From the NCBI RefSeq assembly GCF_002224265.1, contig NZ_CP012881.1, positions 2,542,001 to 2,606,000 on the forward strand: 64,000 bases of DNA, written 5' to 3'. Under the pieces are notes generated by a model that saw only the letters and a program-made list of their open reading frames with translations, was not told where the DNA came from and made no database searches. The stretch's first letter is position 1, and each line of letters opens with the position of its first letter. Below are positions 9,873 through 19,467 of this stretch, piece by piece. The translations under genes and the position numbers were made by a program. The stretch comes from Vibrio vulnificus NBRC 15645 = ATCC 27562 (GTDB lineage: Bacteria > Pseudomonadota > Gammaproteobacteria > Enterobacterales > Vibrionaceae).

Positions 9873-10548
9873 GCTTTTACAATGTCATCAAGTTAGCAAA
9901 ATCTATCGAGAAGGGGAGTTTGAAACGGAAGTCCTCAAAGGGGTTGATTTCGAGCTAGAGCAAGGCGAGTTGGTAGCGATTGTCGGTACATCGGGTTCAG
10001 GCAAAAGTACTCTGCTGCATATTTTAGGTGCGCTTGATGATGCCACTCAAGGTGAGGTTGCGTTTCTCGATTATCAGCTGTCTGCGTTAAGCGGTAATAA
10101 GCAAGCTCAAGTGCGCAATCAGCATCTCGGTTTTATCTATCAATTTCATCATCTACTGGCGGATTTTACCGCTGTGGAAAACGTGGCAATGCCGCTACTG
10201 ATTGGTGGGGAAAGTCCGAAGCAAGCGAAGTTAGCCGCCGAGGCATTGTTGGAAAAAGTGGGTTTGCAACATCGTATGCATCATCGTCCGTCAGAGTTGT
10301 CAGGTGGCGAACGTCAACGTGTCGCAATTGCGCGGGCATTGGTCAATAAGCCAGCATTGGTGCTGGCGGATGAGCCTACGGGCAATTTGGACCACAAAAC
10401 CGCGTTGCAGATTTACGATTTGATGCGCGAGCTCAATCGCGAATCCGGCACGGCGTTTTTAGTGGTGACACACGATAACGAGCTCGCGGCAAAAATGGAT
10501 AGAATCCTTTACATGCAAGATGGCGTTTTATCGTCAAACAATCAGTAG
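9865..10548 (+). CDS. lolD: Lipoprotein-releasing ABC transporter ATPase LolD
   Basis: The 227-residue ATPase powers LolCDE. Walker [10 protein letters not shown] is near residues 41-49, the family-typical [19 protein letters not shown] follows, then the LSGGERQR signature near 145 and Walker B with [12 protein letters not shown]. Sequence and length match LolD more closely than MacB or FtsE. It is the middle gene of lolCDE: it overlaps lolC by 8 nt and is 10 bp from lolE, so translation is probably coupled. Confidence 0.96.
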   Translation: MNKLLQCHQVSKIYREGEFETEVLKGVDFELEQGELVAIVGTSGSGKSTLLHILGALDDATQGEVAFLDYQLSALSGNKQAQVRNQHLGFIYQFHHLLADFTAVENVAMPLLIGGESPKQAKLAAEALLEKVGLQHRMHHRPSELSGGERQRVAIARALVNKPALVLADEPTGNLDHKTALQIYDLMRELNRESGTAFLVVTHDNELAAKMDRILYMQDGVLSSNNQ

Positions 10549-10558
10549 GAGACCATCG

Positions 10559-11803
10559 ATGATTTCTTCCTTGGCGCTCTTGATTGGTCGCCGTTTTAGC
10601 CAAGCCAAACAACGTAACAAAATGGTGTCGTTCATTTCGCTCTCCTCGACCATCGGTATTGCGGTGGGCGTGGCGGTGATCATTATTGGTCTATCGGCAA
10701 TGAATGGCTTTGAGCGCGAGTTGCAATCTCGTGTGCTGTCGGTCATTCCACACGCGGAGCTGGAAGGCGTTCGTGCACCGGTTGAAAATTGGCAATCGGT
10801 GATGGCTCAAGCAGTGGCCAATCCCAAAGTGGTGGCCGCGGCTCCATATGTCAAATTTACTGGTTTGGTCGAGCGGGGCAACAAGCTCAAAGCGGTGGAA
10901 GTGAGAGGGGTCGAACCGGATTTTGAACAAGCGGTCTCAACCATGTCTCAATTTATTGATCAGCAGGCGTGGAGCCAGTTTCTACCGGGGCAAAATCAGG
11001 TCATTGTCGGGCGAGGCGTGGCAAACGAGTTGGGGGTGGACGTCGGAGATTATGTCACCTTGTTGATTCCTCAAACCGGTGAAAGCACTCAAGTTCAAGC
11101 GCCTAAACGCGTTCGAGTCAAAGTGGCGGGTATGCTGACACTCAATGGTCAAATTGATCATAATCTGGTGTTGTTGCCGATGGCTGATGCTCAGCAATAC
11201 AATCATCTGGGAGACGGTGTCACTGGCATTGCGCTGAAAACCAATGATGTGCTTAATGCGCAAGCGATTGTGCGAGAAGTCGGGCGACAGATTGACGTTT
11301 ATGTCTACCTTCGTAGTTGGCAACAGCAGTTTGGCTTTTTGTATCGAGACATTCAATTAGTCAGAACCATCATGTACTTAGTCATGGTGCTAGTGATTGG
11401 CGTGGCGTGCTTTAACATTGTTTCCACCTTAATGATGGCGGTGAAAGATCGTGCGAGCGAAATTGCTATTTTACGCACTATGGGGGCTGGCGATGGTTTG
11501 ATTAAACGTATCTTTGTTTGGCAAGGGGTGTTTTCTGGTGTGTTTGGCAGTGTGCTTGGCAGTGTCGTCGGTGTCTTAGTGGCGCTGAATCTCACCACAC
11601 TCATTAAGGGCCTTGAGCGAGTGATTGGTCATCAGTTTTTATCCGGTGACATTTACTTTGTCGATTTTTTGCCTTCTCAACTGCGTTTAGACGATGTTTT
11701 ATTGGTGTCTGGCACGGCCATTGTTTTGAGTATTGTCGCCACTTGGTACCCGGCGGCAAGGGCTGCAAAGCTTAAACCAGCCGCCGTGCTGAGCAGTAAA
11801 TAG
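10559..11803 (+). CDS. lolE: Lipoprotein-releasing ABC transporter permease LolE
   Basis: The 414-residue second permease of LolCDE has the same layout as LolC: one N-terminal membrane helix (about residues 22-48), a periplasmic domain, and three C-terminal helices. The motif STLMMAVKDRASEIAILRTMGA matches the LolC/E coupling region that contacts the ATPase. The ATG at 10559 is chosen because AGGAG lies 6 nt upstream; an open frame to 10520 would overlap lolD in another frame and lacks a ribosome site. The operon ends in a very strong terminator. Confidence 0.95.
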   Translation: MISSLALLIGRRFSQAKQRNKMVSFISLSSTIGIAVGVAVIIIGLSAMNGFERELQSRVLSVIPHAELEGVRAPVENWQSVMAQAVANPKVVAAAPYVKFTGLVERGNKLKAVEVRGVEPDFEQAVSTMSQFIDQQAWSQFLPGQNQVIVGRGVANELGVDVGDYVTLLIPQTGESTQVQAPKRVRVKVAGMLTLNGQIDHNLVLLPMADAQQYNHLGDGVTGIALKTNDVLNAQAIVREVGRQIDVYVYLRSWQQQFGFLYRDIQLVRTIMYLVMVLVIGVACFNIVSTLMMAVKDRASEIAILRTMGAGDGLIKRIFVWQGVFSGVFGSVLGSVVGVLVALNLTTLIKGLERVIGHQFLSGDIYFVDFLPSQLRLDDVLLVSGTAIVLSIVATWYPAARAAKLKPAAVLSSK

Positions 11804-11825
11804 CCGATTACGGAATGATAGACAA

Positions 11826-11855
11826 ACAAAAGGACCATAATGGTCCTTTTGTTTT
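11826..11855 (+). terminator. Terminator of lolCDE
   Basis: Perfect 12-bp hairpin ACAAAAGGACCA-TAA-TGGTCCTTTTGT followed by T residues, 22 bp after the lolE stop codon. Confidence 0.9.
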
Positions 11856-11999
11856 AGGTGTCCGGTTAGCGATTGGCAACCTTGGTGTTTTTTTCTTGGT
11901 CCATGGAATAAATCAAACTTTGATTACCCGATGTTGCAATGGAAGTGGCGCCTATATCGGAAAACCACATTTACTCTCTGCAATGTAGGGAGAAGAGCG

Positions 12000-12509
12000 T
12001 TATCTTGTTTGACGCTTTTGCCAACTTCTCACCACGGAATAACGCCACAAACCTCGTATACCAAAGTAGCCGACGATAGCAGAAAAAACACCACAAATGG
12101 CGCAACCCAATAAAAATGGAGGACCAATGGTGCTCATTTGGTCGAGGATGAAATCCCAAGAGAGCTCAAAGTGAAATGGCTGAGGCGGCACGTTCATTAC
12201 GAAGGCGCCGAGCTTATACGCAAAGTAGAACAGCACGGGCATGGTGACTGGGTTACTTACCCACACGAGAGCGACAGACAGTGGCAAATTCACGCCAAGA
12301 AAAATGGCTAGCCCAGCAGACATGATCATCTGGCTCGGCAGAGGGACAAACGCCATAAACAAACCCACGGCAAACGCACCTGCAGCGGAGCGACGATTCA
12401 AACACCATAGATTAGGGTTGTATAAAACATTGCCGAACACTTTCAGCGCTTTTTGGCGTTTGATTACTTCATGGTCAGGCATAAAGCGTTTAATTAGCTT
12501 TCTAGGCAT
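12000..12509 (-). CDS. DUF2062 membrane protein
   Basis: A 169-residue integral membrane protein of the DUF2062 family, whose function is not known. I start it at MPRKLIKRFMPDHEVI; 18 more codons are open upstream but would run into comEC. After a basic N-terminus there is a first hydrophobic segment (SAAGAFAVGLFMAFVPLPSQ), a second (LAIFLGVNLPLSVALVWVSNP) with the conserved NP-rich turn NPVTMPVLFYFAYKLG, and a last one near residues 130-155. It faces comEC head to head with only 8 bp between the two start codons. Confidence 0.85.
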   Translation of the reverse strand: MPRKLIKRFMPDHEVIKRQKALKVFGNVLYNPNLWCLNRRSAAGAFAVGLFMAFVPLPSQMIMSAGLAIFLGVNLPLSVALVWVSNPVTMPVLFYFAYKLGAFVMNVPPQPFHFELSWDFILDQMSTIGPPFLLGCAICGVFSAIVGYFGIRGLWRYSVVRSWQKRQTR

Positions 12510-12517
12510 GGGACAAC

Positions 12518-14767
12518 ATGACTCTCTTAGGTAACAATTGGTTATTGGCTTCTTTTTCAGCAACCCTTATTTCGGCAAGCTACTGGCCGCTTATGCCTTC
12601 CTGGCCTTGGTTAATGCTAATTGTTGTTGCCATCTTTATCATTATTGTGCGTAAAACGTGTCGTTACTTGCTGGGGATGACCATCGCACTTTTGATTGCC
12701 ATTTCGGCTGGTAACCTTATGCAATGGCAAGTAAAGACCCTATTTCAGGCAGGGGAGAATATTACCATAAATGGCGCCGTTGACAGCCCTTTTAAGCAAA
12801 TAAGTCACGGTTATGAAGGTGTTGTTAGCATCACAGCAATAAATAATAGTTATTTAATGTGGCCCTTGCGACCCAAAGTGCGTTTGATCTCACCCATTCC
12901 TCTTGGTCAGGGGGATCAAATCGTAGCGCACGTTACGCTAAAACGTGTCTATGGGTTACTCAATGAAGCAGGGTTTGATGCTGAACGTTTTGCTGTCAGT
13001 CAAGGCATCGTTGGACGTGCAACTATTGATGATTCTCGCTCTTGGCGTTTCCTCTCGGTGAGCGGAGGGCGACAAGCACTGATCGAAAAAGCGCAGCAGC
13101 TCCTGGTTAATAGCAATCATACCGGTTATTTGCTTGGCTTAAGCTTTGGTATTCGCGACGACATTACCGACGAACAATGGCAGCAACTCAAGCAAAGTGG
13201 TTTGATACATCTGCTTTCCATCTCAGGCTTGCACATTGGTATGGCTTTTGGCATCGGTTACTGGCTAGGGCATTGGTTGCGTTTTGGACGGCTTACTCTC
13301 GTTTGGCTGCCGTTGGCTATTGGATTAAGTCTCAGTTGGAGCTATGCGTGGCTGGCTGGTTTTACTCTGCCAACGCAAAGAGCGATCGTCTTTGTTACGT
13401 TAGTGGCGTTGTTCTCGTTTACGTCGAGGCAAGTGGGGCGCTGGACAGTCTTGCTGTTGGCACTGGCCTTTTGCCTAGCGATGTCGCCATTTTCTGCTCT
13501 TTCTGCCAGTCTCTGGCTCTCTTTTTTTGCTGTCAGTTGCGTCTTTCTGGTGGTTGATCTCCATGAATCGTCTTCCACTTGGATTGGCAAAATGAAAAGC
13601 GTATTTTGCATCCAAGGTATGCTACTGCTCTATCTCGCACCTGTGACAGCTTATTTCTTTTCCGGTCTGAGTTTAGCCGCCTGGCTGTACAACTTTCTGT
13701 TTATCCCTTGGTTTAGCTTGGTGGTGGTGCCTGTCATATTTGTTGCACTCGTGCTGACGGCACTGGATATGATGCCTGTGGCCAGCATGCTATGGCAGTT
13801 GGCGGATTTTAGTTTATGGCCATTAACTTTCGCGATGCCTTACGCCCATTTAGGTTGGTGGGGGCTGTCTTCTTTTCAGGTGTTGTTGGTCGCGTTGTGC
13901 GCGCTCGCAGTGATGCTTCGACATGTTATTCGCTGGCAATTCTCTGCCGTTCTGATCATTTTGCTCAGCACTTCTTCACTCTTGAACCAGCCTTTTTCTC
14001 GCACCCGAATTGACATTTTGGATGTTGGCCATGGGCTCGCCGTATTGATTGAGAAAGACGGTAAAACACTGCTTTATGACACCGGAAAGTCTTGGCATGG
14101 CGGCAGTATTGCGCAGCAAGTGATCGAGCCTATTTTATTGAGTCGGGGTAGTAGAAGCCTGGATGGGGTGATCATCAGTCATCAAGATGACGATCATGCA
14201 GGTGGCTTGCCCTATTTGCAGCAAAACATGCGCCCACAGTGGGTAAGGAGTAGTCATTACTTGAGTGACTTTCCTTGTATTAAAGGTCAGGACTTTGAGT
14301 GGCAAGGGCTTAAAATGACCGTGCTTTGGCCACCAAAGCAAGTGACTCGTGCCTACAACCCACACTCCTGTGTCATTCGTATGGAGGATGAGGAAAATCA
14401 GTTGTCATTTTTGATGACTGGCGATATTGACGCTTTGGCTGAGTGGATCCTGATTCGTGAACCTGAACAGTTAAACAGCGATGTGGTATTGGTGCCGCAT
14501 CATGGCAGTCAAACTTCGTCGATTGAGCCTTTTGTGAACGCGGTCCAAGCAGACGCGGCAATCGCTTCGTTGGCAAAAGGAAATCAGTGGGGGATGCCAC
14601 AACCACAAGTGGTCGAGACTTATCGACGACATCGTACGCAGTGGTTTGATACCGGTGAGCTGGGCCAGATAACTTTGTATGTGGAACAGAGACGCTGGCA
14701 AATCGTCTCAAGACGCGACACTTTCAACGCTTGGTATAGGCAGATGCTGCGTAACCAAGTAGAATAG
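12518..14767 (+). CDS. comEC: DNA internalization channel ComEC/Rec2
   Basis: The 749-residue inner-membrane protein is the channel through which one DNA strand enters the cytoplasm during natural transformation, a process known in vibrios. Four hydrophobic segments at the N-terminus and an OB-like region are followed by the competence domain with many helices around residues 200-480; the diagnostic [15 protein letters not shown] lies near residue 232. The C-terminal metallo-beta-lactamase-like domain begins near 498 ([16 protein letters not shown]) and contains [10 protein letters not shown] near 554 and VPHHGSQTS near 660. It opens a run with msbA and lpxK, as in many gamma-proteobacteria. 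Confidence 0.95.
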   Translation: MTLLGNNWLLASFSATLISASYWPLMPSWPWLMLIVVAIFIIIVRKTCRYLLGMTIALLIAISAGNLMQWQVKTLFQAGENITINGAVDSPFKQISHGYEGVVSITAINNSYLMWPLRPKVRLISPIPLGQGDQIVAHVTLKRVYGLLNEAGFDAERFAVSQGIVGRATIDDSRSWRFLSVSGGRQALIEKAQQLLVNSNHTGYLLGLSFGIRDDITDEQWQQLKQSGLIHLLSISGLHIGMAFGIGYWLGHWLRFGRLTLVWLPLAIGLSLSWSYAWLAGFTLPTQRAIVFVTLVALFSFTSRQVGRWTVLLLALAFCLAMSPFSALSASLWLSFFAVSCVFLVVDLHESSSTWIGKMKSVFCIQGMLLLYLAPVTAYFFSGLSLAAWLYNFLFIPWFSLVVVPVIFVALVLTALDMMPVASMLWQLADFSLWPLTFAMPYAHLGWWGLSSFQVLLVALCALAVMLRHVIRWQFSAVLIILLSTSSLLNQPFSRTRIDILDVGHGLAVLIEKDGKTLLYDTGKSWHGGSIAQQVIEPILLSRGSRSLDGVIISHQDDDHAGGLPYLQQNMRPQWVRSSHYLSDFPCIKGQDFEWQGLKMTVLWPPKQVTRAYNPHSCVIRMEDEENQLSFLMTGDIDALAEWILIREPEQLNSDVVLVPHHGSQTSSIEPFVNAVQADAAIASLAKGNQWGMPQPQVVETYRRHRTQWFDTGELGQITLYVEQRRWQIVSRRDTFNAWYRQMLRNQVE

Positions 14768-14799
14768 CGGCCTACTTGAAGAAAAAGAATCATTCATTT

Positions 14800-16551
14800 A
14801 TGTCAATTAATACCGATGAATCGACTTGGCGTACCTTTAAACGCTTGTGGACTTTTATCCGACTGTACAAATCAGGATTGGCCGTTGCCGTTGTGGCATT
14901 GATCGTCAATGCGGTTTCAGATACCTACATGGTCTCTTTATTAAAACCGCTTTTAGATGAAGGGTTTGGCAGCGCTGAATCTGATTTTCTCCGCACTCTA
15001 CCTCTCCTTGTTTTTGGTTTGATGTTCATTCGAGGTATCAGTAGCTTTGTATCTACTTACTGCTTGAGTTGGGTTTCTGGCAATGTCGTAATGCAAGTAC
15101 GTCGCATGGTATTTAATCACTACATGCAGATGCCGGTTTCCTACTTTGATAAAGAAAAATCTGGCAGCTTACTCTCTCGCATCACTTACGATTCTGAGCA
15201 GGTTTCATCGGCAACGAGCCAAGCATTGGTTAGCATTGTTCGAGAAGGAACGAGTATTATCGGCCTGTTGGTTTTGATGTTTTATAACAGCTGGCAGCTT
15301 TCTTTGGTACTCATTTTAGTGGCACCTGTTGTCGCTTGGGCAATTGGCTTTGTTTCCAAGCGCTTTAGAAAAATCTCTAAAAATATGCAGACTACGATGG
15401 GCATTGTCACAAGTTCTGCTGAGCAGATGCTTAAAGGCCATAAAGTCGTATTGAGCTACGGAGGGCAAGAGGTAGAAAAATCTCGCTTTGATGTAGTCAG
15501 TAACCAAATGCGCCAACAAAGTATGAAGCTTATCACCGCCCAAGCTGCGGCTAACCCTATCATTCAAATGATCGCTTCTATTGCCATCGTCGTGGTTTTG
15601 TATTTGGCCAGTGTCGATACTATTAAAGATCAACTGACCCCAGGGACCTTTACCGTGGTTTTCTCCGCGATGTTTGGTCTAATGCGTCCACTTAAAGCGT
15701 TGACCAATGTTACATCGCAGTTCCAACGTGGTATGGCGGCGGCACAAACCCTATTTGCTTTGGTAGATTTAGAGCCAGAGAAAAATACAGGTACACACAG
15801 TGTTGCGCGAGCAAAAGGTGAGGTTAATGTCAAAGACATCTCCTTTACCTACGAAGGTGCAGAAAAACCTGCTTTGTCGCATGTCTCTTTTGATATTCCT
15901 CGAGGGAAAACGGTGGCATTGGTTGGACGTTCAGGCTCTGGTAAGAGCACCATCGCTAACTTATTTACTCGTTTCTATGATGTGGATTCAGGTGAAATTC
16001 AGCTCGATGGTGTGGATGTTCGTGACTATGAGTTGAAAAACTTACGTACACAATTTGCGCTAGTATCGCAAAACGTGCACCTATTTAACGACACCATTGC
16101 CAACAATATCGCTTACGCCGCGGCTGATAAATATAGCCGCGAAGACATTGAACGCGCTGCAGAGTTAGCACACGCAATGGAATTCATTTCGAAGATGGAA
16201 AATGGACTCGACACCATGGTCGGTGAAAACGGCGCCAGTCTATCGGGTGGACAGCGTCAGCGCGTTGCGATTGCTCGTGCCTTGTTACGTGATGCTCCAG
16301 TACTGATTCTTGACGAAGCGACCTCTGCACTGGATACCGAATCAGAACGTGCTATCCAATCGGCATTGGATGAGTTGCAAAAGAACAAAACGGTGTTAGT
16401 GATTGCTCACCGCCTTTCAACCATTGAAAAGGCCGATCAAATCTTAGTGATTGATGATGGTGCCGTTGTTGAACGAGGCTCGCACGCTGAACTTATCGAA
16501 AAAGATGGCGCTTACGCGCAATTGCATCGCATCCAGTTTGGTGAAGGGTAG
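14800..16551 (+). CDS. msbA: Lipid A flippase MsbA
   Basis: This 583-residue half-transporter flips core-lipid A across the inner membrane. I start it at the ATG at 14800 ([17 protein letters not shown]); a TTG eight codons upstream is also in frame. Six membrane helices span about residues 20-310. The ATPase domain has Walker [10 protein letters not shown] near 376, the signature LSGGQRQR near 482, Walker [13 protein letters not shown] and the switch histidine in VIAHRLST. The sequence is close to V. cholerae MsbA throughout. Its stop codon overlaps the lpxK start by one base, coupling the two lipid A genes. Confidence 0.97.
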   Translation: MSINTDESTWRTFKRLWTFIRLYKSGLAVAVVALIVNAVSDTYMVSLLKPLLDEGFGSAESDFLRTLPLLVFGLMFIRGISSFVSTYCLSWVSGNVVMQVRRMVFNHYMQMPVSYFDKEKSGSLLSRITYDSEQVSSATSQALVSIVREGTSIIGLLVLMFYNSWQLSLVLILVAPVVAWAIGFVSKRFRKISKNMQTTMGIVTSSAEQMLKGHKVVLSYGGQEVEKSRFDVVSNQMRQQSMKLITAQAAANPIIQMIASIAIVVVLYLASVDTIKDQLTPGTFTVVFSAMFGLMRPLKALTNVTSQFQRGMAAAQTLFALVDLEPEKNTGTHSVARAKGEVNVKDISFTYEGAEKPALSHVSFDIPRGKTVALVGRSGSGKSTIANLFTRFYDVDSGEIQLDGVDVRDYELKNLRTQFALVSQNVHLFNDTIANNIAYAAADKYSREDIERAAELAHAMEFISKMENGLDTMVGENGASLSGGQRQRVAIARALLRDAPVLILDEATSALDTESERAIQSALDELQKNKTVLVIAHRLSTIEKADQILVIDDGAVVERGSHAELIEKDGAYAQLHRIQFGEG

Positions 16552-17558
16552 TGATTGAAAAGATCTGGTTTGAGAACCATCCCATAAAATATCTTCTATG
16601 GCCACTGTTGTGGCCATTATCGCTGTTGTTTGGTGCGATTAGCCGTCGTCAGAAAGCAGCGTATCAGCGTGGTGAAAAAGCGTCTTTTCAAGCGAGTATA
16701 CCTGTCATCGTGGTCGGTAATATTACCGCTGGAGGCAATGGCAAAACTCCGGTCGTCATTTGGTTAGTTGAAAGACTGCAACAGCTTGGCTTTAAACCGG
16801 GTGTGGTCTCTCGTGGCTATGGTGCAAAAGCGCCTGCGTATCCGATGGTGGTGGATTCTGAGTGTTTAACCTCTCACTGTGGTGATGAGCCTAAACTGAT
16901 ATTTGAACGAACCGGCGCTTTGGTCGCGGTTGACCCCATTCGCCCCAATGCAGTAAAGCGCTTGATAGAACTCGGGGCCAACATCATTGTTACAGATGAT
17001 GGGCTACAGCATTACGCGCTGCAAAGAGACATCGAAGTGGTGGTTGTGGATGGTCAACGTCGATTTGGTAATCAACAGTTGATCCCGCTCGGCCCACTGC
17101 GCGAGCCAACGTCCCGTTTGCAAAACGTGGATTTTATTATCACCAATGGCGGGGATGCCCACCAAGGTGAAATCGCGATGAGCTTGATGCCAGATATGGC
17201 GGTTAATTTGATGACGGGTGAGAAAGTCGCGGTGAATGAATTGGCGTCTTTGGTCGCTTTTGCTGGTATTGGACATCCTCCACGTTTTTTTAAAACGCTA
17301 GAACAATTAGGGGCTGACATCGTGGTCAGCCAAGGTTTTGCCGATCATCAAGACTTCGACCCAGAAGCCATCGCGAAGCTGGCCGAACAGGGCAAAAATG
17401 TCATCATGACGGAAAAGGACGCGGTAAAGTGTCGTCGTTTCGCACAAAATAATTGGTGGTATTTACCCGTCTCTGCTCAGTTTTCGTCACACGATCAGCA
17501 GAGAATATTGCAAAGAATAACAGAGGTAGTAAAAGAATATGGATCATCGACTGCTTGA
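16551..17558 (+). CDS. lpxK: Tetraacyldisaccharide 4'-kinase LpxK
   Basis: The 335-residue inner-membrane kinase adds the 4'-phosphate to the lipid A precursor. It begins with GTG overlapping the msbA TAG by one base. A hydrophobic N-terminal segment ([17 protein letters not shown]) anchors it to the membrane. The P-loop is [19 protein letters not shown] near residues 52-70. The motif [20 protein letters not shown] near 145 supplies further catalytic residues. The 3' end overlaps ycaR by 20 bp. Confidence 0.96.
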   Translation: MIEKIWFENHPIKYLLWPLLWPLSLLFGAISRRQKAAYQRGEKASFQASIPVIVVGNITAGGNGKTPVVIWLVERLQQLGFKPGVVSRGYGAKAPAYPMVVDSECLTSHCGDEPKLIFERTGALVAVDPIRPNAVKRLIELGANIIVTDDGLQHYALQRDIEVVVVDGQRRFGNQQLIPLGPLREPTSRLQNVDFIITNGGDAHQGEIAMSLMPDMAVNLMTGEKVAVNELASLVAFAGIGHPPRFFKTLEQLGADIVVSQGFADHQDFDPEAIAKLAEQGKNVIMTEKDAVKCRRFAQNNWWYLPVSAQFSSHDQQRILQRITEVVKEYGSSTA

Positions 17559-17718
17559 GATTGTCGCGTGCCCAGTGTGCAAAGGTAAACTGACTTTTGA
17601 TAAAGAAAACCAAGAGTTGATTTGCAAGCTTGATCGCTTGGCTTATCCAATTAAAGAAGGTATTCCTGTTTTGCTGGAGCCGGAAGCTCGCAGCATGGGA
17701 ATGGACGAGGGGCGCTAA
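17539..17718 (+). CDS. ycaR: Trm112-like small protein YcaR (UPF0434)
   Basis: A 59-residue gene that is easy to miss because of its size. The product begins [18 protein letters not shown] and ends RSMGMDEGR. The CPVC pair near residue 11 and the C-terminal [14 protein letters not shown] match YcaR, a small zinc-ribbon-like protein of the Trm112 family whose role in bacteria is not settled. It starts 20 bp inside the end of lpxK and its TAA overlaps the kdsB ATG by one base, as in the msbA-lpxK-ycaR-kdsB order of other gamma-proteobacteria. Confidence 0.93.
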   Translation: MDHRLLEIVACPVCKGKLTFDKENQELICKLDRLAYPIKEGIPVLLEPEARSMGMDEGR

Positions 17719-18473
17719 TGTCATTTACCGTTGTTATCCCAGCGCGTTACCAATCAACCCGTTTACCGGGCAAACCGCTGGCAGATATTGCTGGTAAGCC
17801 CATGGTTCAGTGGGTGTATGAACAAGCGATTCAGGCGGGTGCGCAAGATGTGATTATTGCCACCGATGATCAACGTGTCGCTGATGCTGTTGCTGTGTTT
17901 GGTGGTAAGGTGTGCATGACCTCGCCAAACCATGAATCTGGCACAGAGCGTTTGGCGGAAGTGGTCCAGTTAATGGGCATCGCTGACGATCACATTGTGG
18001 TGAATGTTCAAGGCGATGAGCCGTTAATCCCACCTAGCATCATTCGCCAAGTCGCAGAAAATCTGGCAGCAAGCTCTGCACCAATGGCCACATTAGGGGT
18101 GGCGATAACTTCAGAAGAAGAAGTCTTTAACCCGAATGCAGTAAAAGTGGTGACAGACAAAGAAGGCTACGCGCTTTATTTCAGTCGCGCGACGATTCCT
18201 TGGGAGCGTGACGCTTTTGCTCGTGGTGAAGTACTCACAGAGCACTCTCTGATGCGCCACATCGGTATCTACGCTTACCGTGCAGGTTTCATTAATACCT
18301 ACGTTAATTGGCAACCGAGTAGCTTAGAGAAAATAGAGTGTCTCGAGCAACTGCGAGTACTTTGGTATGGTGAAAAAATCCATGTCGAGTTAGCCAAAGA
18401 AGCACCTCCAGCGGGTGTTGATACGCCAGAGGATCTTGCGTCGGTTCGTAAGATCATCGCTGCAAAGAGCTGA
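17718..18473 (+). CDS. kdsB: 3-deoxy-manno-octulosonate cytidylyltransferase
   Basis: The 251-residue cytosolic enzyme activates KDO with CTP to CMP-KDO for the lipopolysaccharide inner core. The nucleotide-binding start [25 protein letters not shown] is diagnostic, as are [13 protein letters not shown] near residue 95 (metal-binding aspartate) and the C-terminal [14 protein letters not shown]. It is the last gene of the msbA-lpxK-ycaR-kdsB set and is followed by a terminator. Confidence 0.97.
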   Translation: MSFTVVIPARYQSTRLPGKPLADIAGKPMVQWVYEQAIQAGAQDVIIATDDQRVADAVAVFGGKVCMTSPNHESGTERLAEVVQLMGIADDHIVVNVQGDEPLIPPSIIRQVAENLAASSAPMATLGVAITSEEEVFNPNAVKVVTDKEGYALYFSRATIPWERDAFARGEVLTEHSLMRHIGIYAYRAGFINTYVNWQPSSLEKIECLEQLRVLWYGEKIHVELAKEAPPAGVDTPEDLASVRKIIAAKS

Positions 18474-18501
18474 TAACGGCGAGATGCGTTAGATGAATAG
18501 A

Positions 18502-18531
18502 ATGGCTGGAGTTTGCGCTCTGGCCATTTTT
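18502..18531 (+). terminator. Terminator after kdsB
   Basis: A 10-bp stem with two G-T pairs (ATGGCTGGAG with CTCTGGCCAT, loop TTTGCG), followed by five T. Confidence 0.75.
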
Positions 18532-18643
18532 GATGTTAGTGCTCCCAAATTTTAGCGTCACCTCTGGCGCAATTGGACGGTTGGCGTCCCTGTTAGCGTC
18601 TATGCTTAAGTAAGAGCCATGATCTTGCTAAGAGCGATGATAG

Positions 18644-19432
18644 ATGACATCTAAAAATCACATCAATGTTTCCAGACGAGCAGCGTACCTCGCTCTTATC
18701 GCTTTTCTTTGCCTGAATCTGACCAGTGTTACCCCTTTCTTTTATGTCGAGCATCCTATTGATGTGCTGACTGAATCTGCCTATTTCTCGGTTCTGGTGT
18801 ATATCCGTGCGGCGATCAGCCGCTCGATTACATCGACGCGCTCCATTACGGTTGGTGTGAATCTTATCTTATTCGTCGCATTGTACGATGTATTGACCGA
18901 AGTGGACTGGCTGGCAGATTGGAGTAATCGGCACGAAGTATTGGATAACATCATTGAACAAGGGGGAATGTTGGTGGCTGTGGCGAGCATTGCCTTTGGA
19001 ATTGATAGACTGATCAAAGCCAAAGATCATGAAATCCATCGAGATTCCTTAACAGGGTTATACAATCGCCGCTATTTGGAGCGATTTAGCCAAGAACAGC
19101 TCAATTTGGTTTACATTGATCTCAATGACCTCAAAGTAGTCAATGATACACAAGGACACGATGCAGGAGACGAGCTGATCATCCAGTTTTCCCAACTACT
19201 CACCAAAGCAACCAAAGATGACGAGTATGCTTTTCGTGTTGGTGGGGATGAATTTATTTTGCTGTTGCAGCCTAAACGTACGTTGTTGGTGATGGACGCG
19301 TTACACACCATGTGCGCTAAACGAGACATCCACTTTTCTTATGGTTTGTCAGAGCTTGGCGAAGGGGATCTGACGATACGTGCCAAACTGGCAGATGAAC
19401 GAATGTATCAGATGAAGAAAGCCCACCGTTAA
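18644..19432 (+). CDS. Membrane diguanylate cyclase (GGDEF)
   Basis: A 262-residue protein with a short N-terminal membrane region and a C-terminal GGDEF domain that would make cyclic di-GMP. Hydrophobic stretches lie near residues 12-33, 44-60, 68-85 and 103-123. The GGDEF domain begins at HEIHRDSLTGLYNRRYLERF and has an intact active site, VGGDEF at residues 200-204. The inhibitory RxxD site expected five residues earlier reads KDDE, so product feedback may be absent. No other sensory domain is seen. It stands alone, convergent with spoVR; a hairpin at 19421-19438 overlaps its stop codon. Confidence 0.88.
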   Translation: MTSKNHINVSRRAAYLALIAFLCLNLTSVTPFFYVEHPIDVLTESAYFSVLVYIRAAISRSITSTRSITVGVNLILFVALYDVLTEVDWLADWSNRHEVLDNIIEQGGMLVAVASIAFGIDRLIKAKDHEIHRDSLTGLYNRRYLERFSQEQLNLVYIDLNDLKVVNDTQGHDAGDELIIQFSQLLTKATKDDEYAFRVGGDEFILLLQPKRTLLVMDALHTMCAKRDIHFSYGLSELGEGDLTIRAKLADERMYQMKKAHR

Positions 19433-19438
19433 GTGGGC
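19421..19438 (-). terminator. Terminator-like hairpin between the GGDEF gene and spoVR
   Basis: GCCCAC-CGTTAA-GTGGGC; read on the minus strand it is followed by TTTCTT. It contains the stop codon of the GGDEF gene. Confidence 0.55.
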
Positions 19439-19467
19439 CGATCGGTAAACGTTCGCTAATGGTTAAG

